Position numbers and translations under genes: made by a program. DNA of 64,000 nucleotides, from NCBI GenBank assembly GCA_031551515.1, contig JAVBNL010000059.1, positions 1 to 64,000 on the forward strand, in the 5' to 3' direction. This stretch comes from FLUQ01 sp031551515. GTDB taxonomy: Bacteria; Desulfobacterota; Desulfovibrionia; Desulfovibrionales; Desulfovibrionaceae. The notes under the pieces are model-generated. The model had not been told where the DNA came from. It ran no database searches and saw only the letters and a program-made list of their open reading frames with translations. Shown here one piece after another: positions 53,555 to 62,585 of the stretch; the stretch's first letter is position 1; every line of letters begins with the position of its first letter.

Positions 53555-54214
53555 TCAGCGCGCGGATTTTTTCGCGCGGCGCGACAGCCACCAGTTTTCC
53601 GCCGTGCGGGCAAAACGCCAGGTCAGGTATCCGATAAGGCTGCCAAAGGCCATGCCGCCCAGCAAATCGCTGGGGTGGTGCATGCCCAGGTACAGACGGG
53701 AAAAGCCCACGCAAGCAATATACACGCCCAAAGCCAAAGGCAAAAGGGTCTTGCCGTATCGCCCGGCCAGAGGGAGCGACGCGCCGACGGCCTCCACCGT
53801 ATGGCCGGAAGGGAAGGATTGATACCCCCAGCCGAAAGAAAAGGGCACGAACGGGCCGCCGGTCATGGGTCTGGGTCTGCCCACGGCTATTTTTACAACG
53901 CGGCAAAGCAGGGCGGCAACAAAAACCTGCGCCAGCACAAAAGCCAGCACAAATCCGATTTGCCCCGCGTCGCCCTGGCCGTTTTGGCGAAGAGCGCGAA
54001 TGAACAACACAGCGTAGGCCAGATAAAATAAGGGATTGGCTGCATGGGTGAACAGGGTCATCCAAAAGGTGGCCGTGGGGCAGCTTTCACGCCATGTGGT
54101 GAAAAACGTGAACACGGCCGCTTCCGGCCCGATGCGAAGCCAGAGGAACAACAACAGCAGCGTGATGGGGAGCAGGCACAGGGCGTGCTGGCGAAAGGGG
54201 TACGGATGACGCAT
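53555..54214 (-). CDS. PAP2-family membrane phosphatase
   Basis: The 219-residue, six-helix protein has all three PAP2 motifs: KIAVGRPRP, FPSGHTVEA and SRLYLGMHHPSDLLGG. Members dephosphorylate undecaprenyl pyrophosphate, phosphatidic acid or lipid A. Placement 47 bases upstream of the ArnT-like gene on the same strand suggests a shared role in lipid-linked sugar or lipid A metabolism. Confidence 0.88.
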   Translation of the reverse strand: MRHPYPFRQHALCLLPITLLLLFLWLRIGPEAAVFTFFTTWRESCPTATFWMTLFTHAANPLFYLAYAVLFIRALRQNGQGDAGQIGFVLAFVLAQVFVAALLCRVVKIAVGRPRPMTGGPFVPFSFGWGYQSFPSGHTVEAVGASLPLAGRYGKTLLPLALGVYIACVGFSRLYLGMHHPSDLLGGMAFGSLIGYLTWRFARTAENWWLSRRAKKSAR

Positions 54215-54341
54215 CCGGTCCTATATAGCGGTAAAAAATTATGAAGAAAAGAGGATTTCGCCTTCCTCGTTTGAAGCGTAAATCAAGAAAGTACTTATTG
54301 GGGTTGTCCGAAGGCGGGTTAGAGGTTACCTATACGGTCTT

Positions 54342-55727
54342 ATGAGCATCTCCGCCTCCATACGAGAACGCTGGAACGCGCCCCAGGGCTACCGCGAAGT
54401 GCTGCGGGTGAGTCTGCCCCTTATCGCGGGCATGGTTTCATCCACGGTGATGCAGTTTACCGACAGGCTTTTTCTCAGCCACTATTCCGTAACCTCCATC
54501 ACCGCCGCACTGCCCGGCACCATGGGGGCCCTGGTTCTGCAACTGGCGCTGGTCGGGCTATGCGGCTACGTTTCGGTGTTTATCGCGCAGTATGTTGGGG
54601 CTAACCGGCCGGATAGAGTGGGCGTGGTGCTCTGGCAGGGCATGTGGATGGCGCTGGCGGGAACGGTGATTCTGGCCTTGTGCTGCCTCTTGGCGGAACC
54701 GCTTTTTGCCTGGGCCGGGCACCCGCCCGACGTGCGGGCGGAAGAAATTATTTATTTCCGCATCTTGACGCTGGGTTCGGGTTTCTGGCTTGCCGGGGCC
54801 GTGGTCGGTGGTTTTTACATCGGCCGGGGTTTCACCCGTCCCGTGCTTGTGGCCAACCTGGCCGGGGCGATTTTGAACGTGCCGCTTGATTACGCCATGA
54901 TTTTCGGGGCCTGTGGCCTGCCGGAAATGGGCATTGCAGGGGCGGGGTTGGCGACAGCCGTCGGCTGGGCTTTCTGCGCGATAATTCTGGCCGTTGGCGT
55001 ATTCAGCAAGGCCAATGACCGCAAATACACCGTGCGCCGCGCCTGGCGCTTTGACCGCGAGATTTTCGGCCGTCTGCTGCGCTTCGGCGTGCCCAGCGGC
55101 TTCAATTTGTTCATGGAAGTCATCGGGTTTACCTGGTTTATTTTTGAGGTGGGCAAGCTGGACCAGGTTCAGGCGGCGGCCAGCAACATAGTCTTTTCCA
55201 TCAACAGCTTGCTGTTCATGCCGATGCTGGGCATGAACGCGGGCGTCTCCTCCCTGGTGGGGCAGGCCATGGGCGGCAAAAAGCCCCTGGAAGCGGAGCG
55301 GGCGACGACGAGCGCCCTGCACATGTGCCTGGGGTATATGGTGCCGATGGGCATTGTGATCGTGCTGCTCTCCGGCCCGTTGATGGATATGTTCCGCCCG
55401 TCCGACAGCGTTGATTATACGGCCATACGGGAAACCGGCCGCATTTTGCTGTGTTTTGTCGCGCTGTATTCACTGGCCGACGGCTGCAACCTTGTCTATT
55501 TGGGCGTGCTGAAGGGCGCGGGCGATACCTTTTTCATCATGCTCATGCTGGCGGGTACAGGTTTTTTCGTGCTGGTGCTGCCCATTCTCGCGCAGCAGTA
55601 CTGGGGCGTGGCTTCGCTGTACAGCTTGTGGGTGACGCTCAGCGTGTATATCGTGGCGCTGGCTTTGCTGGCGTATTGGCGTTTTCGGCAGGGCTGCTGG
55701 CAGCGCATGCGCGTGATTGAGGTCTGA
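54342..55727 (+). CDS. MATE-family multidrug/metabolite exporter
   Basis: The 461-residue protein has 12 predicted helices in two homologous halves and the MATE pattern (LPLIAGMVSSTVMQFTDRLF, FGVPSGFNLFMEVIG, GMNAGVSSLVGQAMGG, YLGVLKGAGDTFF). It is a Na+ or H+ antiporter; substrate unknown. It is divergent from the PAP2 gene and runs into ybaK. The ribosome site is weak. Confidence 0.88.
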   Translation: MSISASIRERWNAPQGYREVLRVSLPLIAGMVSSTVMQFTDRLFLSHYSVTSITAALPGTMGALVLQLALVGLCGYVSVFIAQYVGANRPDRVGVVLWQGMWMALAGTVILALCCLLAEPLFAWAGHPPDVRAEEIIYFRILTLGSGFWLAGAVVGGFYIGRGFTRPVLVANLAGAILNVPLDYAMIFGACGLPEMGIAGAGLATAVGWAFCAIILAVGVFSKANDRKYTVRRAWRFDREIFGRLLRFGVPSGFNLFMEVIGFTWFIFEVGKLDQVQAAASNIVFSINSLLFMPMLGMNAGVSSLVGQAMGGKKPLEAERATTSALHMCLGYMVPMGIVIVLLSGPLMDMFRPSDSVDYTAIRETGRILLCFVALYSLADGCNLVYLGVLKGAGDTFFIMLMLAGTGFFVLVLPILAQQYWGVASLYSLWVTLSVYIVALALLAYWRFRQGCWQRMRVIEV

Positions 55728-55763
55728 TCGGATGAGTATGACGTGCAATTACGGGAGCTGGCT

Positions 55764-56237
55764 ATGAAAGCGCATAAAACCAACGCGGCGCGTCTTTTGG
55801 ATGCGGCGAAGATCGCCTATCGCATCGTGCCCTATGTTGTGGACGAAAACGACCTCAGCGCGGCGCATCTGGCGCAACAACTGGGCGAAGACATTGACAG
55901 GGTGTTCAAGACCCTGGTGCTGCATGGCGACAAGAGCGGCTATTTCGTCTGCGTCATACCCGGCGGCGAAGAGCTTGACCTGAAAAAGGCCGCCAAACTG
56001 TCGGGCAACAAGAATTGCGCCATGATTCCCATGAAAGAGCTGTTCTCTTTGACGGGCTATATGCGCGGCGGCTGTTCGCCCATAGGCATGAAAAAGCATT
56101 TCCCCACCTATGTTCACCATACGGCGGGGGACCATGAACGCATTTTCGTCAGCGCGGGGCAGCGGGGATTGCAGCTTGAACTGGCGCCGCACGATTTGTT
56201 GCGCGCGGCGCGGGCGATAACGGGTGATCTCGTATAG
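55764..56237 (+). CDS. ybaK: Cys-tRNA(Pro)/Cys-tRNA(Cys) deacylase YbaK
   Basis: The 157-residue protein removes Cys from mischarged tRNA-Pro. It shows the YbaK fold motifs FKTLVLHGDKSGYFVCVIP, the Lys in DLKKAAKLSG, and GYMRGGCSPIGMKK with the catalytic-site loop. Start at 55764 has GGGAG upstream. It lies 36 bases after the MATE gene and ends 2 bases from a convergent gene. Confidence 0.92.
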   Translation: MKAHKTNAARLLDAAKIAYRIVPYVVDENDLSAAHLAQQLGEDIDRVFKTLVLHGDKSGYFVCVIPGGEELDLKKAAKLSGNKNCAMIPMKELFSLTGYMRGGCSPIGMKKHFPTYVHHTAGDHERIFVSAGQRGLQLELAPHDLLRAARAITGDLV

Positions 56238-56239
56238 GT

Positions 56240-57637
56240 TCAACGTGCGGTTTTTCTGGGCTCTTTCGTCTTGATGCGCATTTCCGACGGCGGCGTGGCG
56301 CCGGCCGCATCCGCGTCATCTCCGTTATAAAAGACGGAACTCCATTTGACCGCTTCCGCATATGCGGAGGAAAGTTCGGCTTCGGTAAGCCCCAAAGACA
56401 AGGCGATGGGAATGCTGTTTTCCCAGTCGCCGCGCTCATAGCGCAACGCCAGATCCAGCCAGACGGAACAAGGACTTTCTTTGCCCATAAGGGCGTCGGC
56501 CACGTTGGGGTTCAGAGGGATGCCTTCAAGAACATTTTCCATGGGAAGGCTCATAAAAGATTCAAACAGCGAGAAAAGTCCGGCCAGGAAAAGGTCGTAA
56601 GGCACGATTTCCGGGGCCATCTTGCCGCGGCTGCGCAGGGCCAGAGCCAGAGACTCCAGAAATTTGGCGCGCTGCGACGCGAGAAACGCCAGTTCTTGCG
56701 CCAGGGCGCCACTGTCTATGGTGGCCAGCACGCTGACGCACAGCCATTGGGCGAAGGTCAGCCTGCCCACCAGGGCGAGGGCGTGGCCCACGGTGCGCAC
56801 GCGGTTGGGCAGGCCGAAATAGGCGGAGTTGACGAATTTTAAAAATTTTGCGGTGATTACAGGGTCATGCAGCACCGCTTCGGCCAGGTCCGCCAGCGGC
56901 GTGTTTTCGTTGACGCACAGGGAGAGAACGCGCATACGGGCGAGTTGCGACCCGTCGGCGTGGCGCCCTTTGACCAGTTCGGGCCGGCTGAAGAAATATC
57001 CTTGAAAAAGCGTGAAGCCGAAACGGCGGCACAGGTTTGCCGTCTCCTGGTCTTCCACTTTTTCCGCGAGCAACTGGCAGTGGTGCAGCCGCGCGCGGCT
57101 GGCAAGCGCCATGATGTCTTTGGATTCCATGCCCAGAACGTCGATTTTGATGATATCCGCCAGGGGCAGAAAGGCGGCCAGCTGTTCTTGCCCGATATAA
57201 TCGTCAAGGGCGATGGTGTAGCCGGCTTCTTTCAGTTCCGTAAGCGCCGCCAGCACCGCAGGCGTGGGTTCCACATCCTCAAGTACTTCGGCCACACAGG
57301 TCTGGGGCGGCAACAGCCGCAAGACCTGCGTTTCTATGAGCGATGCGGGGAAGTTGATCAGCAGTTTCTGGTGCTCACGAATGCCGGGACGCACCATGTC
57401 ATAGCCATTGACGATGACGCTGGCAGTGGCGATGGTGCCGTTATGAAAATTGGCGGCGTCAAGCTGTTCTGGCCGCCTGTAGAGCAACTCGTACCCCCAG
57501 ACCTGCCCTTTGACGTCAAAAATGGGCTGACGCGCGACAACGCACTGCCGCGTCAAGGAATCTTCCTTTTTCGCCTGCGGTGAGTTTTGCGCCAAACGCA
57601 ATTGATCGCTGATGAGAGTTTTTATTTGCTCATACAT
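56240..57637 (-). CDS. Degenerate EAL plus HDOD signalling protein
   Basis: The 465-residue protein has an N-terminal EAL-like domain (about 30-235; VVARQPIFDVKGQVWGYELLYR) and a C-terminal HDOD domain (about 240-440; FLKFVNSAYFGLPNRVRTVGHAL). The EAL triplet is ELL, and the Asn/Glu metal ligands do not match, so c-di-GMP hydrolysis is unlikely; members of this YuxH/CdgJ type act by protein contact or binding. AT-rich DNA lies upstream. Starts at 57637 (MYEQIK) or 57658 are both possible. Confidence 0.85.
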   Translation of the reverse strand: MYEQIKTLISDQLRLAQNSPQAKKEDSLTRQCVVARQPIFDVKGQVWGYELLYRRPEQLDAANFHNGTIATASVIVNGYDMVRPGIREHQKLLINFPASLIETQVLRLLPPQTCVAEVLEDVEPTPAVLAALTELKEAGYTIALDDYIGQEQLAAFLPLADIIKIDVLGMESKDIMALASRARLHHCQLLAEKVEDQETANLCRRFGFTLFQGYFFSRPELVKGRHADGSQLARMRVLSLCVNENTPLADLAEAVLHDPVITAKFLKFVNSAYFGLPNRVRTVGHALALVGRLTFAQWLCVSVLATIDSGALAQELAFLASQRAKFLESLALALRSRGKMAPEIVPYDLFLAGLFSLFESFMSLPMENVLEGIPLNPNVADALMGKESPCSVWLDLALRYERGDWENSIPIALSLGLTEAELSSAYAEAVKWSSVFYNGDDADAAGATPPSEMRIKTKEPRKTAR

Positions 57638-57831
57638 AAAGGCCGCACACACTTGCATATATACTTTTATATCATATAGCGCAATTATTTATCATAAATG
57701 CGATCGCGCTTCATCCCCCCAGGACGACGATATGCAAAAGCCTTTTGCACTGTTAGGCGAAAAAATGCAAGCAAAGATACATGATGTATAAATAGGTTTT
57801 TTATTATAAAATAACTTATATAAGTGAGTGT

Positions 57832-57878
57832 GACTTGAAAAGCAGCCCCCCCGCGGCAGGCAAGCCGCGGGGGGGCTG
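57832..57878 (-). terminator. Rho-independent terminator of cstA
   Basis: CAGCCCCCCCGCGGC and its exact complement make a 15-bp stem (57843-57878) with a 6-base loop, followed on the minus strand by TTTTCA. It starts 13 bases past the stop. Confidence 0.88.
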
Positions 57879-57891
57879 TTTGCATATGCGG

Positions 57892-59322
57892 CTAGTTTTC
57901 GAGGCGGACGGCGCTGGGGGCGCTGCCCTTGATCATAAAGAGAGCGAAGCAGGCCACCGCCGCGCCGATGCCGACGGTATTGGAAATGGTTTCCGAAAGG
58001 CCGAAGCCGATCTTGTCGAAACAGAGATAGGTCGTGCAGACAGCCGTCATGAAGGTGGCCGGAATGGTGCAGACCCAGTGGAACTTGGCCCGGCGCGCCA
58101 AATACACAGCCCCGGTCCAGAGCATGAACATGGCGAGGGTCTGGTTGGCCCAGCCGAAATAACGCCAGATGATGCCGAAATTCACCTGTGAGAGCACCGC
58201 GCCGATGACAAACAGCGGTATGGCGATCATCAGGCGCGACGCGATGGATTGCTGGGGCATCTTAAAAATGTCGGCAATGGTCAGCCGGGCGCTGCGGAAA
58301 GCCGTATCACCGGAAGTGATGGGCAGCACCACCACGCCCAGAATGGCCAGGGTGCCGCCGAAGCCGGAGCCGAGCAGGGTGTTGGAAACTTCAGACACCA
58401 CCAGGGCGGCGTTGCCCGAGGGGCCCAGCGCGGCGCGCAGCCCCGCAGCCCCTTCGTAAAACGAAAGGCCCAGGGTGACCCAGACCAGGCCGATGACACC
58501 CTCGGCGATCATGGCCCCGTAAAACACTTTGCGCCCCAGTTTTTCATTGGCCATGCAACGGGCCATCATGGGCGACTGCGTGGCGTGAAAACCGGAGATC
58601 GCGCCGCAGGCGATGGTGATGAACACCATGGGCCAGATGGGAAGCGCCGTGTGCGTGTTGGTCGCGAAATCAAGATTGGGCAGCACATGGTAGCCCTTGA
58701 CAAAGAGCATGACGGGCAAACTGACGGCCATGAACAGCAAAATGGCCGCAAAGATGGGGTAGATGCGGCCGATGATCATGTCAATGGGCAGGCAGGTGGC
58801 CAGGAAGTAGTAGCCGAATATTACGACCACCCAGGTCATGGTGGAAAGGCCGCTGATTTTGTTGAGCAGCCCGGCAGGGCCGTTGACGAAGACCACGCCC
58901 ACCAGCACCAGCACCAGGATGGAGAAATAGACCATGAACTGGCGGGCGGCTTTGCCCAGGTTTTCGCCGACCATGTCGGGCACCGAAGCGCCGTTGTACC
59001 GTATGGACATCATTCCGGAGAAATAGTCGTGCACCGCGCCGGCGAAGATGCAGCCGAACACGACCCAAAGCAGGGCGGAGGGGCCGTAGAGCGCGCCCAG
59101 AATGGGGCCGAACACGGGGCCAAGCCCGGCGATATTAAGCAATTGGATGAGAAAAATTTTCCAAGCGGGCATTTCGACAAAGTCCACGCCGTCCGCCTTT
59201 GTGTGCGCGGGCATCGGCCGTTTCGGGTCGGGTCCGAACACGTTGTCCACGAATGCCCCGTAAACGCAATAGCCACCAATCAGCAGCCCCACGCACATGA
59301 TGAAAAATATCCCTCCGCTCAT
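57892..59322 (-). CDS. cstA: CstA-family (carbon starvation/peptide or pyruvate) transporter, short form
   Basis: The 476-residue protein has about 13 helices and CstA landmarks: DPKRPMPAHTKADGVDF, LNIAGLGPVFGPILGALYGP, FAGAVHDYFSGMMSIRYNG, SGDTAFRSARL and FGWANQTLAMF. E. coli CstA and BtsT (about 700 residues) import peptides or pyruvate; the shorter form lacks the C-terminal extra helices. Pyruvate uptake would suit this organism but is inference. Start at 59322 has GGAGG 6 bases upstream. Confidence 0.9.
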   Translation of the reverse strand: MSGGIFFIMCVGLLIGGYCVYGAFVDNVFGPDPKRPMPAHTKADGVDFVEMPAWKIFLIQLLNIAGLGPVFGPILGALYGPSALLWVVFGCIFAGAVHDYFSGMMSIRYNGASVPDMVGENLGKAARQFMVYFSILVLVLVGVVFVNGPAGLLNKISGLSTMTWVVVIFGYYFLATCLPIDMIIGRIYPIFAAILLFMAVSLPVMLFVKGYHVLPNLDFATNTHTALPIWPMVFITIACGAISGFHATQSPMMARCMANEKLGRKVFYGAMIAEGVIGLVWVTLGLSFYEGAAGLRAALGPSGNAALVVSEVSNTLLGSGFGGTLAILGVVVLPITSGDTAFRSARLTIADIFKMPQQSIASRLMIAIPLFVIGAVLSQVNFGIIWRYFGWANQTLAMFMLWTGAVYLARRAKFHWVCTIPATFMTAVCTTYLCFDKIGFGLSETISNTVGIGAAVACFALFMIKGSAPSAVRLEN

Positions 59323-59520
59323 ACCTGTTCCTCCGGTTTGCATGGTTTACGAACGGCTCGGCGCCGCACTCAGAGAGGAAACGTGAATTTTGAGAGCGGC
59401 GGCCTTGATTTTTATTAAGTAAACATTTTCTCTTTCCGCATATAATGTCAATATAAAAGCAATAAATTCACTATAAAATAAAAGGTAACGTTTAATAATG
59501 GTTGCGACGTTGCATGGAAG

Positions 59521-59558
59521 TAAAACAAAAGAAAGGCCCCGCCATCCGGCGGGGCCTT
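59521..59558 (-). terminator. Terminator of the lipoprotein genes
   Basis: On the minus strand AAGGCCCCGCC and its complement form an 11-bp stem with a 4-base loop and then TCTTTTGTTTTA. It begins 20 bases beyond the stop at 59579. Confidence 0.92.
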
Positions 59559-59578
59559 GGTATCGGAACGGGAAGGGG

Positions 59579-60364
59579 TCAGTTGATGTCAACGCCGCCG
59601 CTGCTTTTGTCGTTGTATTTGACCTTGCCGACCAGCCGCCCGAGGTCGGGCAGGCTTTGCGGCAGAGCCAGACCGGCCGGAGGGGCCGCCGCGCCAAGGT
59701 CGGTCGCGCCCGGGGCGACGGTAAAGACCGCGTCCGCGCGCTTGCCGAAGTCACGCAGGCACATGTCCTCTTTGCTGGTGAGGGGAAGGCCGGGGGTGAA
59801 TTCTTCAGCGCACTGCGGCCAGGCTTCTCGATATTCCACAAGCACCCGCATACCGTCGTCCATGCTGGCTATCCAGCGTTTTGCTATCCACGTTTCCGGC
59901 ACATCCTGCTTGTTGGTCCGCCAAAGGTCGCTGATCCAGTCGTCGTACGCGCTGGGCACGGAAAGCACCTGCGTTGTCCAGGCGAGACCGATGGGGCCGC
60001 TTTCAGAGCGCATGTACAGGGCGCCGGGCAGCTTCCATGTTTGCGGTTCAAAAAACCAGTTTTCTTTATCGGTCAGGCGGATGATGGCCGCATAGGCGAA
60101 GCCGCGCGCGGGGGGAGTGGCTGCGTCGGTGTAAATGGCGTAATCAAAAGAAGCGCTGGTGGAGTTGCCCATGGCGTCGCTGGCGGGGGTGACCCATAAC
60201 CTGCCGTGCCCGGCGAGGGCAAAAGGCGCGTTGGCGGTGACGCTGGCGCTGGGGGAGGCGTTGGTGGTGAGCGTATTGCCAGTCACGCCGGTGCGCACGG
60301 GCGAACAAGCCGCCAAGAGCGCCAGGGCGGCCGCCAGAATCGAGATGCGCAGGTACGGGAACAT
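59579..60364 (-). CDS. Lipoprotein of the same family as its upstream neighbour
   Basis: The 261-residue protein has a lipobox (ALLAAC, Cys20) after a hydrophobic signal sequence. The mature domain includes TANAPFALAGHGRLWVT, WFFEPQTWKLPGALYM and VPETWIAKRW, with two Cys near 185 and 200. These patches also occur in the protein at 60410-61186. I believe the pair belongs to a lipoprotein family seen in Desulfovibrio (probably DUF4851), but I cannot confirm that. Function unknown. GCAAGGAG precedes the ATG. It is 45 bases downstream of its paralogue. Confidence 0.72.
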   Translation of the reverse strand: MFPYLRISILAAALALLAACSPVRTGVTGNTLTTNASPSASVTANAPFALAGHGRLWVTPASDAMGNSTSASFDYAIYTDAATPPARGFAYAAIIRLTDKENWFFEPQTWKLPGALYMRSESGPIGLAWTTQVLSVPSAYDDWISDLWRTNKQDVPETWIAKRWIASMDDGMRVLVEYREAWPQCAEEFTPGLPLTSKEDMCLRDFGKRADAVFTVAPGATDLGAAAPPAGLALPQSLPDLGRLVGKVKYNDKSSGGVDIN

Positions 60365-60409
60365 AGTTTTCTCCTTGCTATTCCACGCGTGTTGTCAGGG
60401 CGTTCAATG

Positions 60410-61186
60410 CTAGGGTCTCAACGTCCAGGTGTTTTTCCACACTTCACCCACAAGCTTTCTGGTATTCGGCATGGCAGCGGGAAGTTTCAATGCGGAGGGG
60501 GCCGTGACCGCCTGTTCCTGAGGGGGCTGGTTTTGGTCCAGGGTAAAGGCGGCGTCCGCCCTGCGCATAAAATCTTTCAGGCAGGTGCCGGAAACGAGCA
60601 TAAGGTCGGCTGCGGCGTCATCCAGACACTCCGGCCAGGGTTCGCGGTACTCGGCGACCATGCGGGTGCTGCGTTCGGGTGTTGCGGAAAAGCGTTTGAC
60701 CAGCCAGGTTTCGGGAACGGATCTGCCGTTTTCGATCCACACGTCGCTGAACCAGTCGCCCTGGGAAGGCACGCGCATGATCTGCATGGTCCAGGTCAGG
60801 CCGCCGATGTCCTCTTTGCTCAGGCCCAGCACGCCGGGGCCTTTGAAGCTTTCCAGCTGAAAGGACCACAAAGCGCTGGTGGGCTGCACGAACAGCGCAT
60901 GGGCGTGGCGGGTCACAGGGCCGGAATTCCCGTCGCTGTAAATGGCGTATGCCATGCTGGCCGAGGGCTGCTCAAGTAAAGAATCCTGGCTGTACAGGGT
61001 GACCCACAGCCGGCCGTGCCCTTGCAGCGCCAGGGGCGCATTGGCGGTGATCGCAGCCGGGGGATGGCCGACATGATATAGCGTTGTGCCGACAACGCCG
61101 ACGCCCGCCGGGCTGTTCAGACTCGTGCAGGCGCTGAGCAACAGCAGGGACAAAGCCGCTATGCAGAGGATAAGGTGGTTTTTCAT
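60410..61186 (-). CDS. Lipoprotein, paralogue of the downstream gene
   Basis: The 258-residue protein has a lipobox (LLLLSAC, Cys20) and then TANAPLALQGHGRLWVT, VPSQGDWFSDVW, VPETWLVKRFSA and EYREPWPEC, matching the neighbouring lipoprotein in order. The shared core suggests a tandem duplication followed by divergence. Two Cys in the C-terminal half are conserved between the two and may form a disulfide. Function unknown. TTGAGG precedes the ATG. Confidence 0.72.
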   Translation of the reverse strand: MKNHLILCIAALSLLLLSACTSLNSPAGVGVVGTTLYHVGHPPAAITANAPLALQGHGRLWVTLYSQDSLLEQPSASMAYAIYSDGNSGPVTRHAHALFVQPTSALWSFQLESFKGPGVLGLSKEDIGGLTWTMQIMRVPSQGDWFSDVWIENGRSVPETWLVKRFSATPERSTRMVAEYREPWPECLDDAAADLMLVSGTCLKDFMRRADAAFTLDQNQPPQEQAVTAPSALKLPAAMPNTRKLVGEVWKNTWTLRP

Positions 61187-61314
61187 GGCAACCTCAAGGC
61201 AAAGAGTTCCGTGATACGGGCAGTATACGCTTGCCTATGGGGAAATGGGAATATTTTTTTACAAGTAGGGGAAGGAAAATGCGAAAATACGGCATTTGCA
61301 TTCAGCCTGTACAG

Positions 61315-61341
61315 CAAAACCCGCGCGAAGCGCGGGTTTTG
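61315..61341 (-). terminator. Terminator of the dsr operon
   Basis: CAAAACCCGCGC and its exact complement flank a 3-base loop. On the minus strand the last arm ends GGGTTTTG. It lies 70 bases after the dsrP stop, beyond repeat copy 4, and may function in both directions because the stem is bounded by A and T runs. Confidence 0.75.
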
Positions 61342-61348
61342 CGTTATC

Positions 61349-61406
61349 CGGGTTGCAAGAGGCGCGGCCCCTTGCCAGGGGAGTCTGAGGGGGCAGCGCT
61401 CCCTCA
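61349..61406. repeat. C/G-rich palindromic intergenic repeat, copy 4
   Basis: GGTTGCAAGAGGCGCGGCCC starts a pair of palindromes (CAAGaGGCGCGGCCcCTTG and TGAGGGGGCAGCGCTCCCTCA). It aligns with copy 2 (35398-35453) along its whole length and lies immediately downstream of dsrP. Confidence 0.6.
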
Positions 61407-61410
61407 CTAG

Positions 61411-62574
61411 TTAGAACGTCCCGGCTTCTTTTTTCACCGCAAGGGCGATTTTCCAAAGGCACGAGAGAACCAGCAGGCCTACGGCGTAAATGCCCAGGCC
61501 CACGCTCAGCTCAATGAACGAAGGCGTGTAGAGGGTCACCCCGTCGAACATGTTGGGGGTGAAACCGCCGATCATCAGGCCCAGGCCCTTGTCGATCCAG
61601 CTGGCAATGACCAGCATGATCAGCGAATAGGGTAAAATGGCCTCGTTGTTGCGTAAAGACGGCACCACCAGAAGTATCAGGCAGAAGATGGCCAGAAAAA
61701 CCGCCGTCCACATCCAGCCGTTGATCCAGGCGCCGTGCCCGCCGTGCCCGCTGAACAGGAAGGTCAGGGGGTGCATGTGGCCGGGCACCTGGCTGTACAT
61801 GGCCGTGAACACTTCCAGCAGGAAGAAGAAGACGTTGATGGCCATGGCATAGGTGATGATGACCGACAGGGTTTTTATGGCTTCGCGGCCGGGGTCGAAC
61901 CCGGTCAGGCGGCGCAGAACCAGGGCCAGCAGCAGCAGGATTGCCGGGCCGGAGCAAAACGCGGAAGAGAGAAACCGTGCGGCCAGAATGGCGGTCAGCC
62001 AGTAGTGGCGGCCGGGCAGCCCCGCGTACAGGAAGGCTGTGACCGTATGGATGGAAAAGGCCCAGATGACGGAGAGGTAAACCAGCCTTTTTATCCACTT
62101 GGGCGGCTCCACCCCGTTCTTTTCGCATTCAAGGCCCACCCAGCCGATCAGCACATTGAGGATGAGATAGCCGGTCAAGACCAGCATATCCCAGAACATG
62201 ATGGAATTCGGCGTGGGGTGCAGGATCACGTTGAGCACCCGCTGCGGCTGCCCCATGTCGGCCACGATGAAGAGCATGCACATCAGCACCGCGGCGATGG
62301 CCATGAATTCGCCCAGAATGAGCATTTTCTTGAAGGGCTTGAAGCCGTGGAAATAGGTGGGCAAAACAAGCATCACGGCGGAAGCGGCGACCCCGACCAG
62401 GTATGTGAACTGGGCGATGTAAAAACCCCAGGACACGTCGCGGGAAAGGCCGGTGACCGAAAGCCCGTACACCAGCTGGTAGATGTAGGCGCAGGTGCCC
62501 AGGCCGATAAGGCCCAGCAGGCAGAATATCCAGATATAAAAGGCCGATGAGCCTTTGAGCAGCTTTTCTATCAT
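61411..62574 (-). CDS. dsrP: DsrP, NrfD/PsrC-type membrane subunit of DsrMKJOP
   Basis: The 387-residue protein has about ten helices of the NrfD family (GFYIAQFTYLVGVAASAV, LGEFMAIAAVLMCMLFIVADMGQPQR in outline, FCSGPAILLLLALVLRR). DsrP is the quinone-interacting membrane subunit of the DsrJOP half of the complex, passing electrons between menaquinone and the periplasmic DsrO/DsrJ. GGAGGCC precedes its ATG, 11 bases after dsrO. Last gene of the operon. Confidence 0.92.
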   Translation of the reverse strand: MIEKLLKGSSAFYIWIFCLLGLIGLGTCAYIYQLVYGLSVTGLSRDVSWGFYIAQFTYLVGVAASAVMLVLPTYFHGFKPFKKMLILGEFMAIAAVLMCMLFIVADMGQPQRVLNVILHPTPNSIMFWDMLVLTGYLILNVLIGWVGLECEKNGVEPPKWIKRLVYLSVIWAFSIHTVTAFLYAGLPGRHYWLTAILAARFLSSAFCSGPAILLLLALVLRRLTGFDPGREAIKTLSVIITYAMAINVFFFLLEVFTAMYSQVPGHMHPLTFLFSGHGGHGAWINGWMWTAVFLAIFCLILLVVPSLRNNEAILPYSLIMLVIASWIDKGLGLMIGGFTPNMFDGVTLYTPSFIELSVGLGIYAVGLLVLSCLWKIALAVKKEAGTF

Positions 62575-62585
62575 CGTCGGCCTCC

